A stretch of DNA of 64,000 bases, taken from contig NZ_JBEHWS010000001.1 in NCBI RefSeq assembly GCF_040239565.1, forward strand, positions 496,001 through 560,000, in the 5' to 3' direction. Origin of the DNA: Fulvimarina sp040239565. GTDB taxonomy: Bacteria > Pseudomonadota > Alphaproteobacteria > Rhizobiales > Rhizobiaceae. The notes below the pieces were generated by a model. The model was given only the letters and a program-made list of their open reading frames with translations, searched no databases and was not told the DNA's origin. This document shows, one piece after another, positions 43,320 to 53,541 of this stretch; the first letter of the stretch is position 1, and the number at the start of each line of letters is the position of its first letter. The position numbers and the translations under genes are program-made.

Positions 43320-43344
43320 AACGCGTTCGGGCGCTGAGCGTTCC
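43320..43344 (-). promoter_or_regulatory. EcfG-type general stress promoter of csbD
   Basis: Read on the minus strand: GGAAC (43344-43340), 16 nt, then CGTT (43323-43320). This matches the GGAAC-N16/17-CGTT promoter recognised by the alphaproteobacterial general stress sigma factor EcfG (SigT, RpoE2). Transcription would begin about 40 nt before the csbD ATG. Confidence 0.7.
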
Positions 43345-43406
43345 TGCCCGTACCATCAATGGCGTCGATCGTCCCTCCAGGAGCTGGTAGAAACGAACCA
43401 CTCAAC

Positions 43407-43436
43407 GAGAAAAGGCCCGGCGGTTGCCGGGCCTTT
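43407..43436 (-). terminator. Rho-independent terminator of flagellin gene 1
   Basis: Perfect 11-bp stem AAAGGCCCGGC / GCCGGGCCTTT with a 4-nt loop, followed on the minus strand by TCTCG. It lies about 30 nt after the flagellin stop. Confidence 0.8.
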
Positions 43437-43467
43437 CCAGACTGGACTTGCTTCAGAGCCGTTCCGA

Positions 43468-44742
43468 TTAACGGAAGAGCGAGAGCAGGTTCTGCGAGGA
43501 GTTGTTGGCGATGGAGAGCGCCTGAACACCGAGCTGCTGCTGTGTCTGAAGAGCCTTCAGCTTGGTGGACTCTTCGGTCATGTCGGCGTCGACGAGGGTG
43601 CCGATACCGCGATCGATGGCGTTCATCATCTTGCCGGTGAACTCGGTCTGCATGTCGATACGGGTCTTGATCGAACCGAGATCGGCAGCAGCAGAAGTCA
43701 CGCTCTTGAGTGCGTTATCGACGAAGTCAATGAACTTCTCGATGTCAGCACCATTGATGGTGTCACCCGAGATGTCCATGTTTGCGACGGACGCCTTCAG
43801 TTCCGTGTTGGCAGCCGCGGCCACAGCGGTAAAGGCGGTCGATACCGGAGCGGTGGTGTTGCCGCCCGTACCTGCCGTTCCGGTACCTGCCGTGGTGGTG
43901 ATCTTCGACTCACTGGACAGAACGAGGTTGCCGTCCTTGTCCACGTCAGCCTTCAGACGGCCTGCGAGACTCGTGTTCGCATCAATCTTTTCGTTGATGA
44001 TGGCAGCGAGTTCCGAGGCATCGCCAATGCTACCGTCAGTGTCGGCGGCAGTAATCGCGATCGTCTGCGCAGCTACTGCGGCGTCGCTGCCATTGGCTCC
44101 CAGAGCGACAGTGAACTGCACTCGGTCGCCCGTCTCGTCGAAGACCATCGGCGTGGCTGCAGCAACGGTGCCCAACGTGGCCTTGTTGATGATCTTCTCG
44201 GTGCCGAGAATGCCCTTGTCGGAGCCGACGAAAAGAGCCGTGTCGGAAGTGTTGACGCTAAGCGAGCCAAGAGAGATCGCACCATTCTCTTCACGCGAGA
44301 AGGACGACGTAACCGAGGCGGTGCTCGTCTTGCTGACGGACAGCCAGTTCTGACCCGAGAACGAAGCCGACTTCGCGATGCTCGTCAGCTGTGACTGGAG
44401 CTGGGAGATTTCCCCCTGAACCTTTTCGCGGTCCGTACCATCCTGCGTGGCAGCGGTCAGCTTGAGCTTGATCTCGTCGAGAACGTCCTTCGTCGCGGTC
44501 ATGGCCGTATAGGCCGTATCGACGGTTGCGGCACCGATGCCGAGCGCGTCGGTCACGGCGGACATCGCCTTGCTGTCGGAACGCATGGTGGTCGCGATCG
44601 ACCAGTAGGCAGCGTTGTCGGAAGCTTCGGCGACGCGGTAACCGGTCGAGATACGGTTCTGCGTCTGGTCCATCATGGTGTTGGTGCTCTGCAGGTTCTG
44701 CAGGGCGGTCATGGCGGCGACGTTGGTGTTGATGCTGGTCAT
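43468..44742 (-). CDS. Flagellin 1
   Basis: A 424-residue flagellin. The conserved N-terminal D0/D1 region begins MTSINTNVAAMTALQNLQST and includes ISTGYRVAEASDNAAYWSIA; the C-terminal D1/D0 region has IKTRIDMQTEFTGKMMNAID and QQQLGVQALSIANNSSQNLL. The middle (about 180-330) is the variable surface-exposed part, rich in Ala, Thr and Asp. By eye about 90 percent identical to flagellin 2, with the ends nearly the same even at silent positions. The start is the family-conserved MTS at 44742. No other flagellar genes lie in the window. Confidence 0.95.
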   Translation of the reverse strand: MTSINTNVAAMTALQNLQSTNTMMDQTQNRISTGYRVAEASDNAAYWSIATTMRSDSKAMSAVTDALGIGAATVDTAYTAMTATKDVLDEIKLKLTAATQDGTDREKVQGEISQLQSQLTSIAKSASFSGQNWLSVSKTSTASVTSSFSREENGAISLGSLSVNTSDTALFVGSDKGILGTEKIINKATLGTVAAATPMVFDETGDRVQFTVALGANGSDAAVAAQTIAITAADTDGSIGDASELAAIINEKIDANTSLAGRLKADVDKDGNLVLSSESKITTTAGTGTAGTGGNTTAPVSTAFTAVAAAANTELKASVANMDISGDTINGADIEKFIDFVDNALKSVTSAAADLGSIKTRIDMQTEFTGKMMNAIDRGIGTLVDADMTEESTKLKALQTQQQLGVQALSIANNSSQNLLSLFR

Positions 44743-44965
44743 AAAAGTGTAGTCCCGATATTCAGATCGTTGGGGACAGTCCGGGCCGGCCGGAATAGAG
44801 AGGTCAGCGTCATGCTTGCGGCTTTCGATGGCCGCCCTTCTATGACACACAAGATGACCTGCAACTCTTATGAACACCCTAAACTATATGGTTAATAAAA
44901 TTCCTCATTACACTTGGGAACATTATAGTAAATGAATTGCTAAGAGTAGATAAGGGGCCTTGAAA
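44743..44965. promoter_or_regulatory. Promoter region between the two flagellin genes
   Basis: About 220 bp. Its part at 44870-44950 is much more AT-rich than its surroundings (ACTATATGGTTAATAAAATT) and is the likeliest flagellin 1 promoter. The sequence differs from that upstream of flagellin 2, so the genes may be regulated separately. I could not recognise a sigma-54 or sigma-28 motif with confidence. Confidence 0.35.
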
Positions 44966-44992
44966 CGCAAAAAGCCGCCTTGCGGCGGCTTT
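44966..44992 (-). terminator. Rho-independent terminator of flagellin gene 2
   Basis: Perfect 9-bp stem AAAGCCGCC / GGCGGCTTT with loop GCAA (minus strand), continuing into TTTTTGCG. It lies about 22 nt after the stop and makes each flagellin its own transcription unit. Confidence 0.85.
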
Positions 44993-45013
44993 CCGTTAGC
45001 GATTTGACTCGAT

Positions 45014-46291
45014 TTAGCCCTGGAACAGCTGCATGATCGACTGTGCGGAAGCGTTGGCGATGGAGAGCGCCTGAACACCGAGCTGCTGCTGTGTCTGAAG
45101 AGCCTTCAGCTTGGTGGACTCTTCGGTCATGTCGGCGTCGACGAGGGTGCCGATACCGCGATCGATCGCATCGGTCAGCTTACCGGTGAACTCGGTCTGC
45201 ATGTCGATACGGGTCTTGATCGAACCGAGGTCCGCGGCAGCAGCAATCACGTTCTCGAGTGCAGCATCGACGAAGTCAATGAACTTCTCGATGTCAGCAC
45301 CATTGATGGTGTTGCCCGAGATGTCCAAGTTTGCGACGGACGTCTTCAGTTCAGTGTTGGCAGCTGCGGCCACAGCGGTCATGGCGGTCGATACCGGAGC
45401 GGTGGTGTTGCCGCCCGTACCTGCCGTTCCGGTACCTGCCGTGGTGGTGATCTTCGACTCACTGGACAGAACGAGGTTGCCGTCCTTGTCGACATCAACC
45501 TTAAGACGACCGGCGAGACTCGTGTTCGCCTCGATCTTTTCCTTGATGATTTCCGCAAGTTCCGCGGTGTTGTCGATGCTGCCGTCAGTGTCGGCGGCGT
45601 TGATCTGGATCGTCTGCGCAGCTACTGCGGGGTTGCTGCCATTGGCTGCCAGAGCGACAGTGAACTGCACTCGGTCGCCCGTCTCGTCGAAGATCATCGG
45701 TGTGGCTGCAGCAACGGTGCCCATTGTGGCCTTGTTGATGATCTTCTCGGTGCCGAGAATACCCTTGTCGGAGCCGATGAAAAGAGCGGTATCGGCTGTG
45801 TTGATGCCGATCGTGCCGAGAGTGATCGAGCCATTTTCTTCACGCGAGAAAGACGACGTCACAGAAGCGGTTGTGGTCTTGCTGACAGACAGCCAGTTCT
45901 GACCCGAGAACGAAGCCGACTTCGCAATGCTCTTCAGCTGTGACTGGAGCTGGGAGATTTCACCCTGAACCTTCGCGCGATCGGTGCCGTCCTGCGAAGC
46001 AGCGGTCAGTTTGAGCTTGATCTCGTCGAGAACGTCTTTTGCAGATGTCATGGCCGTATAGGCCGTATCGACCGTTGCGGCACCGATGCCGAGCGCGTCG
46101 GTCACGGCGGACATCGCCTTGTTGTCGGAACGCATGGTGGTCGCGATCGACCAGTAGGCAGCGTTGTCGGAAGCTTCGGCGACGCGGTAACCGGTCGAGA
46201 TACGGTTCTGCGTCTGGTCCATCATGGTGTTGGTGCTCTGCAGGTTCTGCAGGGCGGTCATGGCGGCGACGTTGGTGTTGATGCTGGTCAT
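45014..46291 (-). CDS. Flagellin 2
   Basis: A 425-residue flagellin, tandem paralog of flagellin 1 in the same orientation. The N-terminal 55 residues are the same in both. Differences cluster in the exposed middle (for example SITLGTIGINTADTALFIG against AISLGSLSVNTSDTALFVG) and at the extreme C-terminus (SAQSIMQLFQG). It has its own terminator and distinct upstream DNA. Multi-flagellin filaments are common in Rhizobiales. Confidence 0.95.
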   Translation of the reverse strand: MTSINTNVAAMTALQNLQSTNTMMDQTQNRISTGYRVAEASDNAAYWSIATTMRSDNKAMSAVTDALGIGAATVDTAYTAMTSAKDVLDEIKLKLTAASQDGTDRAKVQGEISQLQSQLKSIAKSASFSGQNWLSVSKTTTASVTSSFSREENGSITLGTIGINTADTALFIGSDKGILGTEKIINKATMGTVAAATPMIFDETGDRVQFTVALAANGSNPAVAAQTIQINAADTDGSIDNTAELAEIIKEKIEANTSLAGRLKVDVDKDGNLVLSSESKITTTAGTGTAGTGGNTTAPVSTAMTAVAAAANTELKTSVANLDISGNTINGADIEKFIDFVDAALENVIAAAADLGSIKTRIDMQTEFTGKLTDAIDRGIGTLVDADMTEESTKLKALQTQQQLGVQALSIANASAQSIMQLFQG

Positions 46292-46587
46292 TAGTTCATT
46301 TGCCCATCTTTAGCGAGCGCCCCTCATGGGCATTGATGCGTTTTGAACCGTAGCTTCATGCGACGTCTCGTTCGGATAGGTTTGTAGGCGGTTAGGGTTA
46401 ACGAGCGGTGAAACCAACAGATGCTTCGTTAATCGTGTCGCATTTTTCTTCGACGTCCCCTTGACGATGCGACGGGGCAGGGGCTTCCGACCCGATTGAC
46501 TCCCTGCGCATGCCCTATAATACCGCTGCGAAACGAAGCTGCGCCGACATCCGGCAGCACAAGCAGAAACCCGATAGAGGAAACGTC

Positions 46588-47124
46588 ATGCGCGTCGAAG
46601 CGATCTCCCGAGGCAAGAATCCGCCGGACGAAATCAACGTCATCATCGAGGTGCCGATGGGCGGCGAGCCGGTGAAATACGAGCTCGACAAGGAGTCCGG
46701 AGCGCTCTTCGTCGACCGCATCCTGTTCACGCCGATGCGCTATCCCGGCAATTACGGCTTCGTGCCGCACACCCTGTCGGACGACGGCGATCCGATCGAC
46801 GTTCTCGTCCTCAACGACCGTCCGTTCGTGCCGGGTTGTGTCCTGCCCTGCCGGCCTATCGGCGTCCTCGTGATGGAAGATGATGCCGGGCAGGACGAAA
46901 AGGTCGTCGCCGTTCCGACGTCGAAGATGACCCGGCAGTATGAAAACGTGAAAACTGCCACCGATATGCCGGAGATCCTCCTGAAGCAGGTCGAGCACTT
47001 CTTCGAGCACTACAAGGATCTGGAGCCCGGCAAGTGGGTGAAAATCCACAATTGGGGCGACGTCGAGCAGGCCCGCAAGATGATCCGCGAAGCGGTCGAG
47101 CGCTACGACAACGACAAGAAGTAA
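46588..47124 (+). CDS. ppa: Inorganic pyrophosphatase
   Basis: A 178-residue family I soluble pyrophosphatase. Catalytic segments: VIIEVPMGGEPVKYELDKES, RYPGNYGFVPHTLSDDGDPI (with the DGDPID signature), GVLVMEDDAGQDEKVVAVP and HFFEHYKDLEPGKWVKIHNW. It hydrolyses PPi and drives biosynthetic reactions. AGAGGAAAC precedes the ATG at 46588. Length is normal for the bacterial hexameric enzyme. Confidence 0.97.
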   Translation: MRVEAISRGKNPPDEINVIIEVPMGGEPVKYELDKESGALFVDRILFTPMRYPGNYGFVPHTLSDDGDPIDVLVLNDRPFVPGCVLPCRPIGVLVMEDDAGQDEKVVAVPTSKMTRQYENVKTATDMPEILLKQVEHFFEHYKDLEPGKWVKIHNWGDVEQARKMIREAVERYDNDKK

Positions 47125-47148
47125 GCGTTAGACACCGCAATACCTGAA

Positions 47149-47188
47149 GAAGCCGCCCGAGATCTTCGGATCGCGAGGCGGCTTTTTC
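47149..47188 (+). terminator. Rho-independent terminator of ppa, possibly bidirectional
   Basis: AAGCCGCC pairs with GGCGGCTT; an inner GATC-TTCG-GATC element extends the hairpin; TTTTTC follows. It lies 25 nt after ppa and 35 nt before the end of the convergent permease gene, so it may serve both. Confidence 0.8.
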
Positions 47189-47222
47189 TTGTAAGGATGA
47201 AAATTGGCGGTCGGTTTCGACT

Positions 47223-48623
47223 TCAGTTCCTACTCGGCGCTTCTCTGGCTTCTGAAAGGTCGACTACCGCGGGATCGGCTTCTTCCTCCGGCAGAATGAG
47301 CGAGAGGAGGATCGCAGAGAGCCCGGACAGGGTGATCGGCGTGGCGAAGACCTGGCGGATGAAGTCGGGCAGCTGCTGGGTGGCGTCCGGTACGAGGGTG
47401 ACGCCGAGCCCGAGCCCGAACGAGATCGCCATGATGTAAACCTTCCGGCGATCGATCTCCTGGGTTGCGAGGATACGGATGCCCGCGACCGCGATCGTGC
47501 CGAAGAGGACGAGAGTGGCACCGCCGAGGACAGGCTTCGGTACCAGCAGGAACGCGCTGCCGATCACCGGCAGGAAGCCAAGCACGACGAGGATCGCGGC
47601 GACGTAGAGCCCGACATGCCGGCTCGCGACGCCGGTCATCTGGATAACGCCGTTGTTCTGGGAGAAGGTCGTGTTCGGAAAGGTGTTGAAGATCGCCGCG
47701 ATGGCGGAATTGACGCCGTCGGCCAGAACGCCGCCCTTGATGCGCGAAAGGTAGAGCGAGCCTTTGACCGGCTCGCCGGAAATCACGGAGTTTGCGGTCA
47801 GGTCACCGGTCGTCTCGATCGCGGTGATCAGGTAGATGAAGGCGATCGGCAGGAAGAGGCCGAGGTCGAAATCGATGCCGTAGCGAAACGGGATCGGCAG
47901 CGCGACGAACGGCCCGGTGCCGAAACGCGAGAAATCGACCTGGCCCAGCAGCGCGGCGATGACGAAGCCGCCTACCAGACCCAGCATGATCGCCGAAATG
48001 CGGACCATCGGGTTCTTCTGGAAGGTGAGAACGAGGATCATCACCACGACGATGAAGCCGAGGAGGAGGTTGATCGGAGCGCCGAGCGTGTCGCCCGCAT
48101 TCGCGCCGCCGGCGAAATCCGTGAAGCCCACCTTGATCAGCGAAAGGCCGATGACGGTTATGACAATGCCGGTGACGGTCGGCGTGATGATCTTGCCGAG
48201 TTTGCCGATGAACTGGGAGAGGACGATCTCGACGAGGCAGCCGACGAGACAGAGGCCAAAGATCATCGCCAGGATGTCTTCCGGCCCGCCGCCGCGCCCT
48301 TTCACCGCGAAGCCTGCCGCAAGGATTGCGCCGAGAAAGGCGAAGCTCGTGCCCTGAAGGCTGAGGAGGCCCGAGCCGATGGGCCCGATGCGGCGGCACT
48401 GGATGAAGGTCGCAACGCCCGAAACGAAGAGCGACATCGCGATGAGGTACGGGATTTCGGCGCCGAGTTCGAGCACGCCGCCGATGATGATGCTCGGCGT
48501 CACGATGCCGACGATCGCCGCCAGAATATGCTGGAAGGCCGCGAGCGTCGCTGGTCCCGGCGTCGGTTTGTCCTCCAGGGTGTAGATCAGACTGCCGAGA
48601 GGAACTGCCTGTTTTTCGCGCAT
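47223..48623 (-). CDS. NCS2-family nucleobase:cation symporter (xanthine/uracil permease)
   Basis: A 466-residue membrane protein with about 12-14 hydrophobic segments. NCS2 hallmarks: PGPATLAAFQHILAAIVGIV (TM1 with the QH motif), SLQGTSFAFLGAILAAG, ITAIETTGDLTANSVISGEP (with the essential Glu) and TFSQNNGVIQMTGVASRHVG, which is the family signature. It imports xanthine, urate or uracil with a cation. It lies apart from the purine operon but serves the same metabolism. Transcribed alone. Confidence 0.92.
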   Translation of the reverse strand: MREKQAVPLGSLIYTLEDKPTPGPATLAAFQHILAAIVGIVTPSIIIGGVLELGAEIPYLIAMSLFVSGVATFIQCRRIGPIGSGLLSLQGTSFAFLGAILAAGFAVKGRGGGPEDILAMIFGLCLVGCLVEIVLSQFIGKLGKIITPTVTGIVITVIGLSLIKVGFTDFAGGANAGDTLGAPINLLLGFIVVVMILVLTFQKNPMVRISAIMLGLVGGFVIAALLGQVDFSRFGTGPFVALPIPFRYGIDFDLGLFLPIAFIYLITAIETTGDLTANSVISGEPVKGSLYLSRIKGGVLADGVNSAIAAIFNTFPNTTFSQNNGVIQMTGVASRHVGLYVAAILVVLGFLPVIGSAFLLVPKPVLGGATLVLFGTIAVAGIRILATQEIDRRKVYIMAISFGLGLGVTLVPDATQQLPDFIRQVFATPITLSGLSAILLSLILPEEEADPAVVDLSEAREAPSRN

Positions 48624-48843
48624 GCCGATTGTCCCGTACCCAACTCATGGATCGGAGTGGTTCAGCGCATCCCGGCCAAGCAGCAGACTTTAATGACCGT
48701 CATCCGGCCGGAATCGGTCGCCACACCCTCGCATCTCGTTTGGGACGGGAGCCGACGGCCGCAGCCGCCGAACCCCGTCCTTGACTGAAGGTTAGCATCA
48801 ACCGTGCCAATTGCAGGTGGCTTTAAGCTTCTTTGGCGGGTTC

Positions 48844-50460
<1,617 letters not shown>

Positions 50461-50543
50461 GGAGCGGCACTCATCGGTCGGTTACGGCGGGAGAATGCCC
50501 GCCGTGATAGGGCCGAATCGTGAGTGCCGCAATGCCGAAAGGG

Positions 50544-50756
50544 CTATCGCTTCGCCTCGATAGGGCAGGGCGGATTTTCGCAGCTCGGCGAAGAAGCGGC
50601 TTCACCGCGTGCTGCCGCGCTCTTTTCTTCGAGATCGTCGAGCGTGTTGGGCAGGACGCCGACAGCATTCGTCATGCCGCCGCAGGCGGAGAGGCTCATT
50701 AGCAAGACGAGCGCGACGGTCAGCGCGGAGTGGCGAAGGGTAGGGCATTGAAGCAT
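50544..50756 (-). CDS. Small predicted lipoprotein
   Basis: A 70-residue protein. The N-terminus has a hydrophobic signal (ALTVALVLLMSLSACGG) with lipobox LSAC, so Cys25 would be lipidated. The mature part is short, with CENPPC, which could form a disulfide. It starts 4 nt after the rsmB stop and is probably cotranscribed with rsmB and purH. No family recognised. Confidence 0.7.
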   Translation of the reverse strand: MLQCPTLRHSALTVALVLLMSLSACGGMTNAVGVLPNTLDDLEEKSAAARGEAASSPSCENPPCPIEAKR

Positions 50757-50760
50757 TGCG

Positions 50761-52188
50761 TCAGCTCACTCTCTGAAGCCTTGCCGCAAAGAAGCCGTCG
50801 ACGCCGCCGATCTCCGAGAGCATTTCGGGCGTCGTGCGCAGATCGCCCTCAGGCGTGATCGCGGCATCGAACCCGGCGACATCGCCCTGTTCGATCGGCC
50901 GGCGGGCGAAATCGCTGCGTTCGGCGAGGAAGGCGGCGACCAGCTCTTCGCCTTCGATCGTATCGATCGAGCAGTTGGAGAAGACGAGCGTGCCGCCGGG
51001 CGCGACATGTTTCGCGGCCGCGTCGAGAAGCTTGCGCTGCACGTCGGCGAGCCGTCTGACATCGTCCAGCGACTTGGTGTAGCCGACATCGGGATGGCGG
51101 CGGAGCGTGCCTGTAGACGAGCAGGGTGCGTCGAGGAGTACTGCGTCGAAGGTGCGCTCGCCGAGGGTATCCTGGAACGGCCCGGTAAGCGTTTCTGCAT
51201 CGAGGGCGAGACGCGTCAGGTTCGCGGCGAGGCGCTTGGCGCGGGATTTGGAGGCTTCACAGGCCGTCACCGCCGCGCCGGCGAGAGCGAGCTGCGCCGT
51301 CTTGCCGCCGGGTGCGGCGCACAGATCGGCGGCGTTCTTGCCTTGGAGGTTGCCAAAGAGGCGCACGGGGAGGGCGGCTGAGGCGTCCTGCACCCACCAT
51401 GCGCCCTCCGGAAAGCCTTCGAGAGAGGCGATGCTGCCCTGCGTTGTCGCATCGAGGCGAATCGAGTGGCCGGAGACCACCCGTCCGCCGAGGCGCTCCG
51501 CCCAGGCTTCGGGATCATTCTTCACCGTGAGATCGATCGGCGCGGGCACTCTGTGCGCTGCCGCGATCGCCCGCGCACGGGGCTCGCCATAGGCCGCGAG
51601 GAGCCGCTCGAAAAGCCAGTCGGGGCAGTCGGTGACGGGTTCGGTGGTCACCTCGGCGTCGCCGAGTTCACGCGTCATCCGCCTCAGCACCGCGTTGACG
51701 ACGCCCTTGAAGCGGCGCGTTCGCGGATCGGCTTCGGCGGCAGTCACGGCGAGGTCGACGGCGGCCGAGTCCGGAATGTCGAGAAAACGAATCTGCGCCG
51801 CCGCCACGTGCAGAAGGTGGTTCAACGCCGTCGCATTGCTCGGCAGCGGACGATCGAGACGCGCAGCGATCTCCGCGCTCAGCGTGCCGCGAAAGCGGAG
51901 CGCCGTCAGGAGGATCGCCTTGCCGAGGCCCTGATCGCGGGGTTCCAGCTGTCTGTAATGCGGCTGTCCGTGATCGGGATCAGTGAGGCCATCGAGCGAT
52001 GTTTGCTGCTCGATGACTGCGCCGAGAAGTTTGGCGGCCACCTGCCGCGCCTTGAGGCCGGGCTTGTCGGCCGGCGCACCCTTTGGCGTGTTGGGGCTGC
52101 TCGACGAAGGCTCTCCCCGCCTTGCGCGGGCCCGTTCCTTGCGCTGCTGCGGCGAGAGGCTCGACTGGCTCACGTCGCTCAACCCCAC
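50761..52188 (-). CDS. rsmB: 16S rRNA (cytosine-C5)-methyltransferase RsmB
   Basis: A 475-residue enzyme. An N-terminal NusB-like RNA-binding domain (about 45-185) precedes the SAM methyltransferase (AADLCAAPGGKTAQLALAG). The two catalytic cysteines of this family are in LLDAPCSSTGTLRRHPDVGY and LVFSNCSIDTIEGEE. It methylates C967 of 16S rRNA in E. coli numbering. The start is a GTG overlapping the htpX stop by 10 nt; another in-frame GTG lies 15 nt downstream. The N-terminal 40 residues are basic and Pro-rich. Confidence 0.93.
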   Translation of the reverse strand: MGLSDVSQSSLSPQQRKERARARRGEPSSSSPNTPKGAPADKPGLKARQVAAKLLGAVIEQQTSLDGLTDPDHGQPHYRQLEPRDQGLGKAILLTALRFRGTLSAEIAARLDRPLPSNATALNHLLHVAAAQIRFLDIPDSAAVDLAVTAAEADPRTRRFKGVVNAVLRRMTRELGDAEVTTEPVTDCPDWLFERLLAAYGEPRARAIAAAHRVPAPIDLTVKNDPEAWAERLGGRVVSGHSIRLDATTQGSIASLEGFPEGAWWVQDASAALPVRLFGNLQGKNAADLCAAPGGKTAQLALAGAAVTACEASKSRAKRLAANLTRLALDAETLTGPFQDTLGERTFDAVLLDAPCSSTGTLRRHPDVGYTKSLDDVRRLADVQRKLLDAAAKHVAPGGTLVFSNCSIDTIEGEELVAAFLAERSDFARRPIEQGDVAGFDAAITPEGDLRTTPEMLSEIGGVDGFFAARLQRVS

Positions 52189-53153
52189 GGACCCTTGCGC
52201 GTGTCGGAGCCACGGCGTCCGTTCTCGGCCGTATGGCTGCGATAGCCCGTGTCCGGTAACCGGCTCCGGCCGCTGTCCTGCCCGCGCGTCCGATCATAGG
52301 CGATCGGATCGGCCCCGCCCTCGATCCGCATCTCGCGCAGAAGCGCGATCCGCTCGTTGATGTCGGGATGGGTCGAGAAGAGCCCGGCCATCTTGTTTCC
52401 CGATAGCGGATTGATGATGAACATGTGCGCCGTCGCGGGATTGCGCTCGGCAGTCTCGTTCGGGATGCGGCCTGAGGCTTTGGCGATCTTTTCAAGCGCC
52501 GAGGCGAGCCAATCGGGCTGGCCGCAGATTTCCGCGCCGCGGCGGTCGGCCGAATATTCGCGGGTCCGCGACACCGCCGTCTGCACCAGCATAGCCGCGA
52601 GCGGCGCGACGATGACGGCGGCCAGCATGCCGACGATGCCGAGCGGATTGTTGCGATTGCCACCGAAGAACATGCCAAAATTCGCGAGCATGGAGATCGC
52701 GCCGGCGAGGGTCGCGGTGATCGTCATGGTCAGCGTGTCGCGGTTCTGCACATGTGCGAGTTCGTGCGCCATCACGCCGGCGACTTCTTCATGGGTCAGC
52801 TGATTGAGGAGGCCGGTGGTCGCCGCGACGGCCGCATTCTCCGGATTGCGGCCGGTCGCGAAGGCATTCGGCTGCGGATTGTCGATGACATAGACCTTCG
52901 GAATCGGCAGGCCGGCGCGCTGGGCGAGGCCCGCGACGATGCGGTGGAACTCCGGTGCGGTGCGCTCGTCAACCTCCTTCGCCCGGTGCATCTTCAGCAC
53001 CATCTTGTCGGCGTTCCAATAGGCGAAGAGGTTCATGCCCGCCGCGATCACGAATGCGATAAGCATCCCGCCGCGTCCGCCGATCAGGAGGCCGATCCCC
53101 ATGAAGAGCGCCGTCAGAACGGCGATCAGGGCAGCAGTCTTGACCATATTCAT
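52179..53153 (-). CDS. htpX: Membrane zinc metalloprotease HtpX
   Basis: A 324-residue M48 peptidase. Two N-terminal hydrophobic segments (LIAVLTALFMGIGLLIGGRG, MLIAFVIAAGMNLFAYW), then the zinc motif HELAH in VAGVMAHELAHVQNRDTLTM and the third ligand Glu in SRTREYSADRRGAEI. Two further hydrophobic segments lie between. It degrades misfolded membrane proteins at the cytoplasmic face. The last about 35 residues are a basic Arg/Gly-rich tail longer than in E. coli HtpX, seen in alphaproteobacterial versions. Confidence 0.96.
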   Translation of the reverse strand: MNMVKTAALIAVLTALFMGIGLLIGGRGGMLIAFVIAAGMNLFAYWNADKMVLKMHRAKEVDERTAPEFHRIVAGLAQRAGLPIPKVYVIDNPQPNAFATGRNPENAAVAATTGLLNQLTHEEVAGVMAHELAHVQNRDTLTMTITATLAGAISMLANFGMFFGGNRNNPLGIVGMLAAVIVAPLAAMLVQTAVSRTREYSADRRGAEICGQPDWLASALEKIAKASGRIPNETAERNPATAHMFIINPLSGNKMAGLFSTHPDINERIALLREMRIEGGADPIAYDRTRGQDSGRSRLPDTGYRSHTAENGRRGSDTRKGPWG

Positions 53154-53298
53154 TGTCGAAGTGCCTTCAAAACACGTGCGGCGGATCGAGCCCGCCTTGT
53201 CCTGCCGATGAAATGGTCCGTCCGCGACTGGCCTTCAAGTTTGGGCGGACGCGCAGTATTCCTATATGAGGCGGGAAGGACAAGACAGAGACAGAAAC

Positions 53299-53541
53299 AT
53301 GAGCACCGACGATCCGGCCGACATTCTTTCCGCCATGAAGGTTTCCAGTGAGACCAATGTGCGAAAGCTCTCCCCGGCAGCCAAACGTGCGCTCGCCGAA
53401 GCGGAAGAGCGGCGGCGTCGGAACGAAGCCTTCAAGGTCGACCCAGCAAGCCTTCCGGAAGAGGTCGATGGGCGCAAGTCGGGCGTGGAGCCGGTTCGGT
53501 ACGGCGACTGGGAGAAGAACGGGATCGTCAGCGATTTCTGA
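53299..53541 (+). CDS. DUF1674 protein, succinate dehydrogenase assembly factor 4 homolog
   Basis: An 80-residue protein. The N-terminal half is Lys/Arg/Glu-rich (KLSPAAKRALAEAEERRRRN), and the C-terminus has the family signature PVRYGDWEKNGIVSDF. SdhAF4 in mitochondria binds flavinated SdhA and assists complex II assembly. The ATG at 53299 is preceded by a purine-rich AGACAGAGACAG. Divergent from htpX. Confidence 0.85.
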   Translation: MSTDDPADILSAMKVSSETNVRKLSPAAKRALAEAEERRRRNEAFKVDPASLPEEVDGRKSGVEPVRYGDWEKNGIVSDF

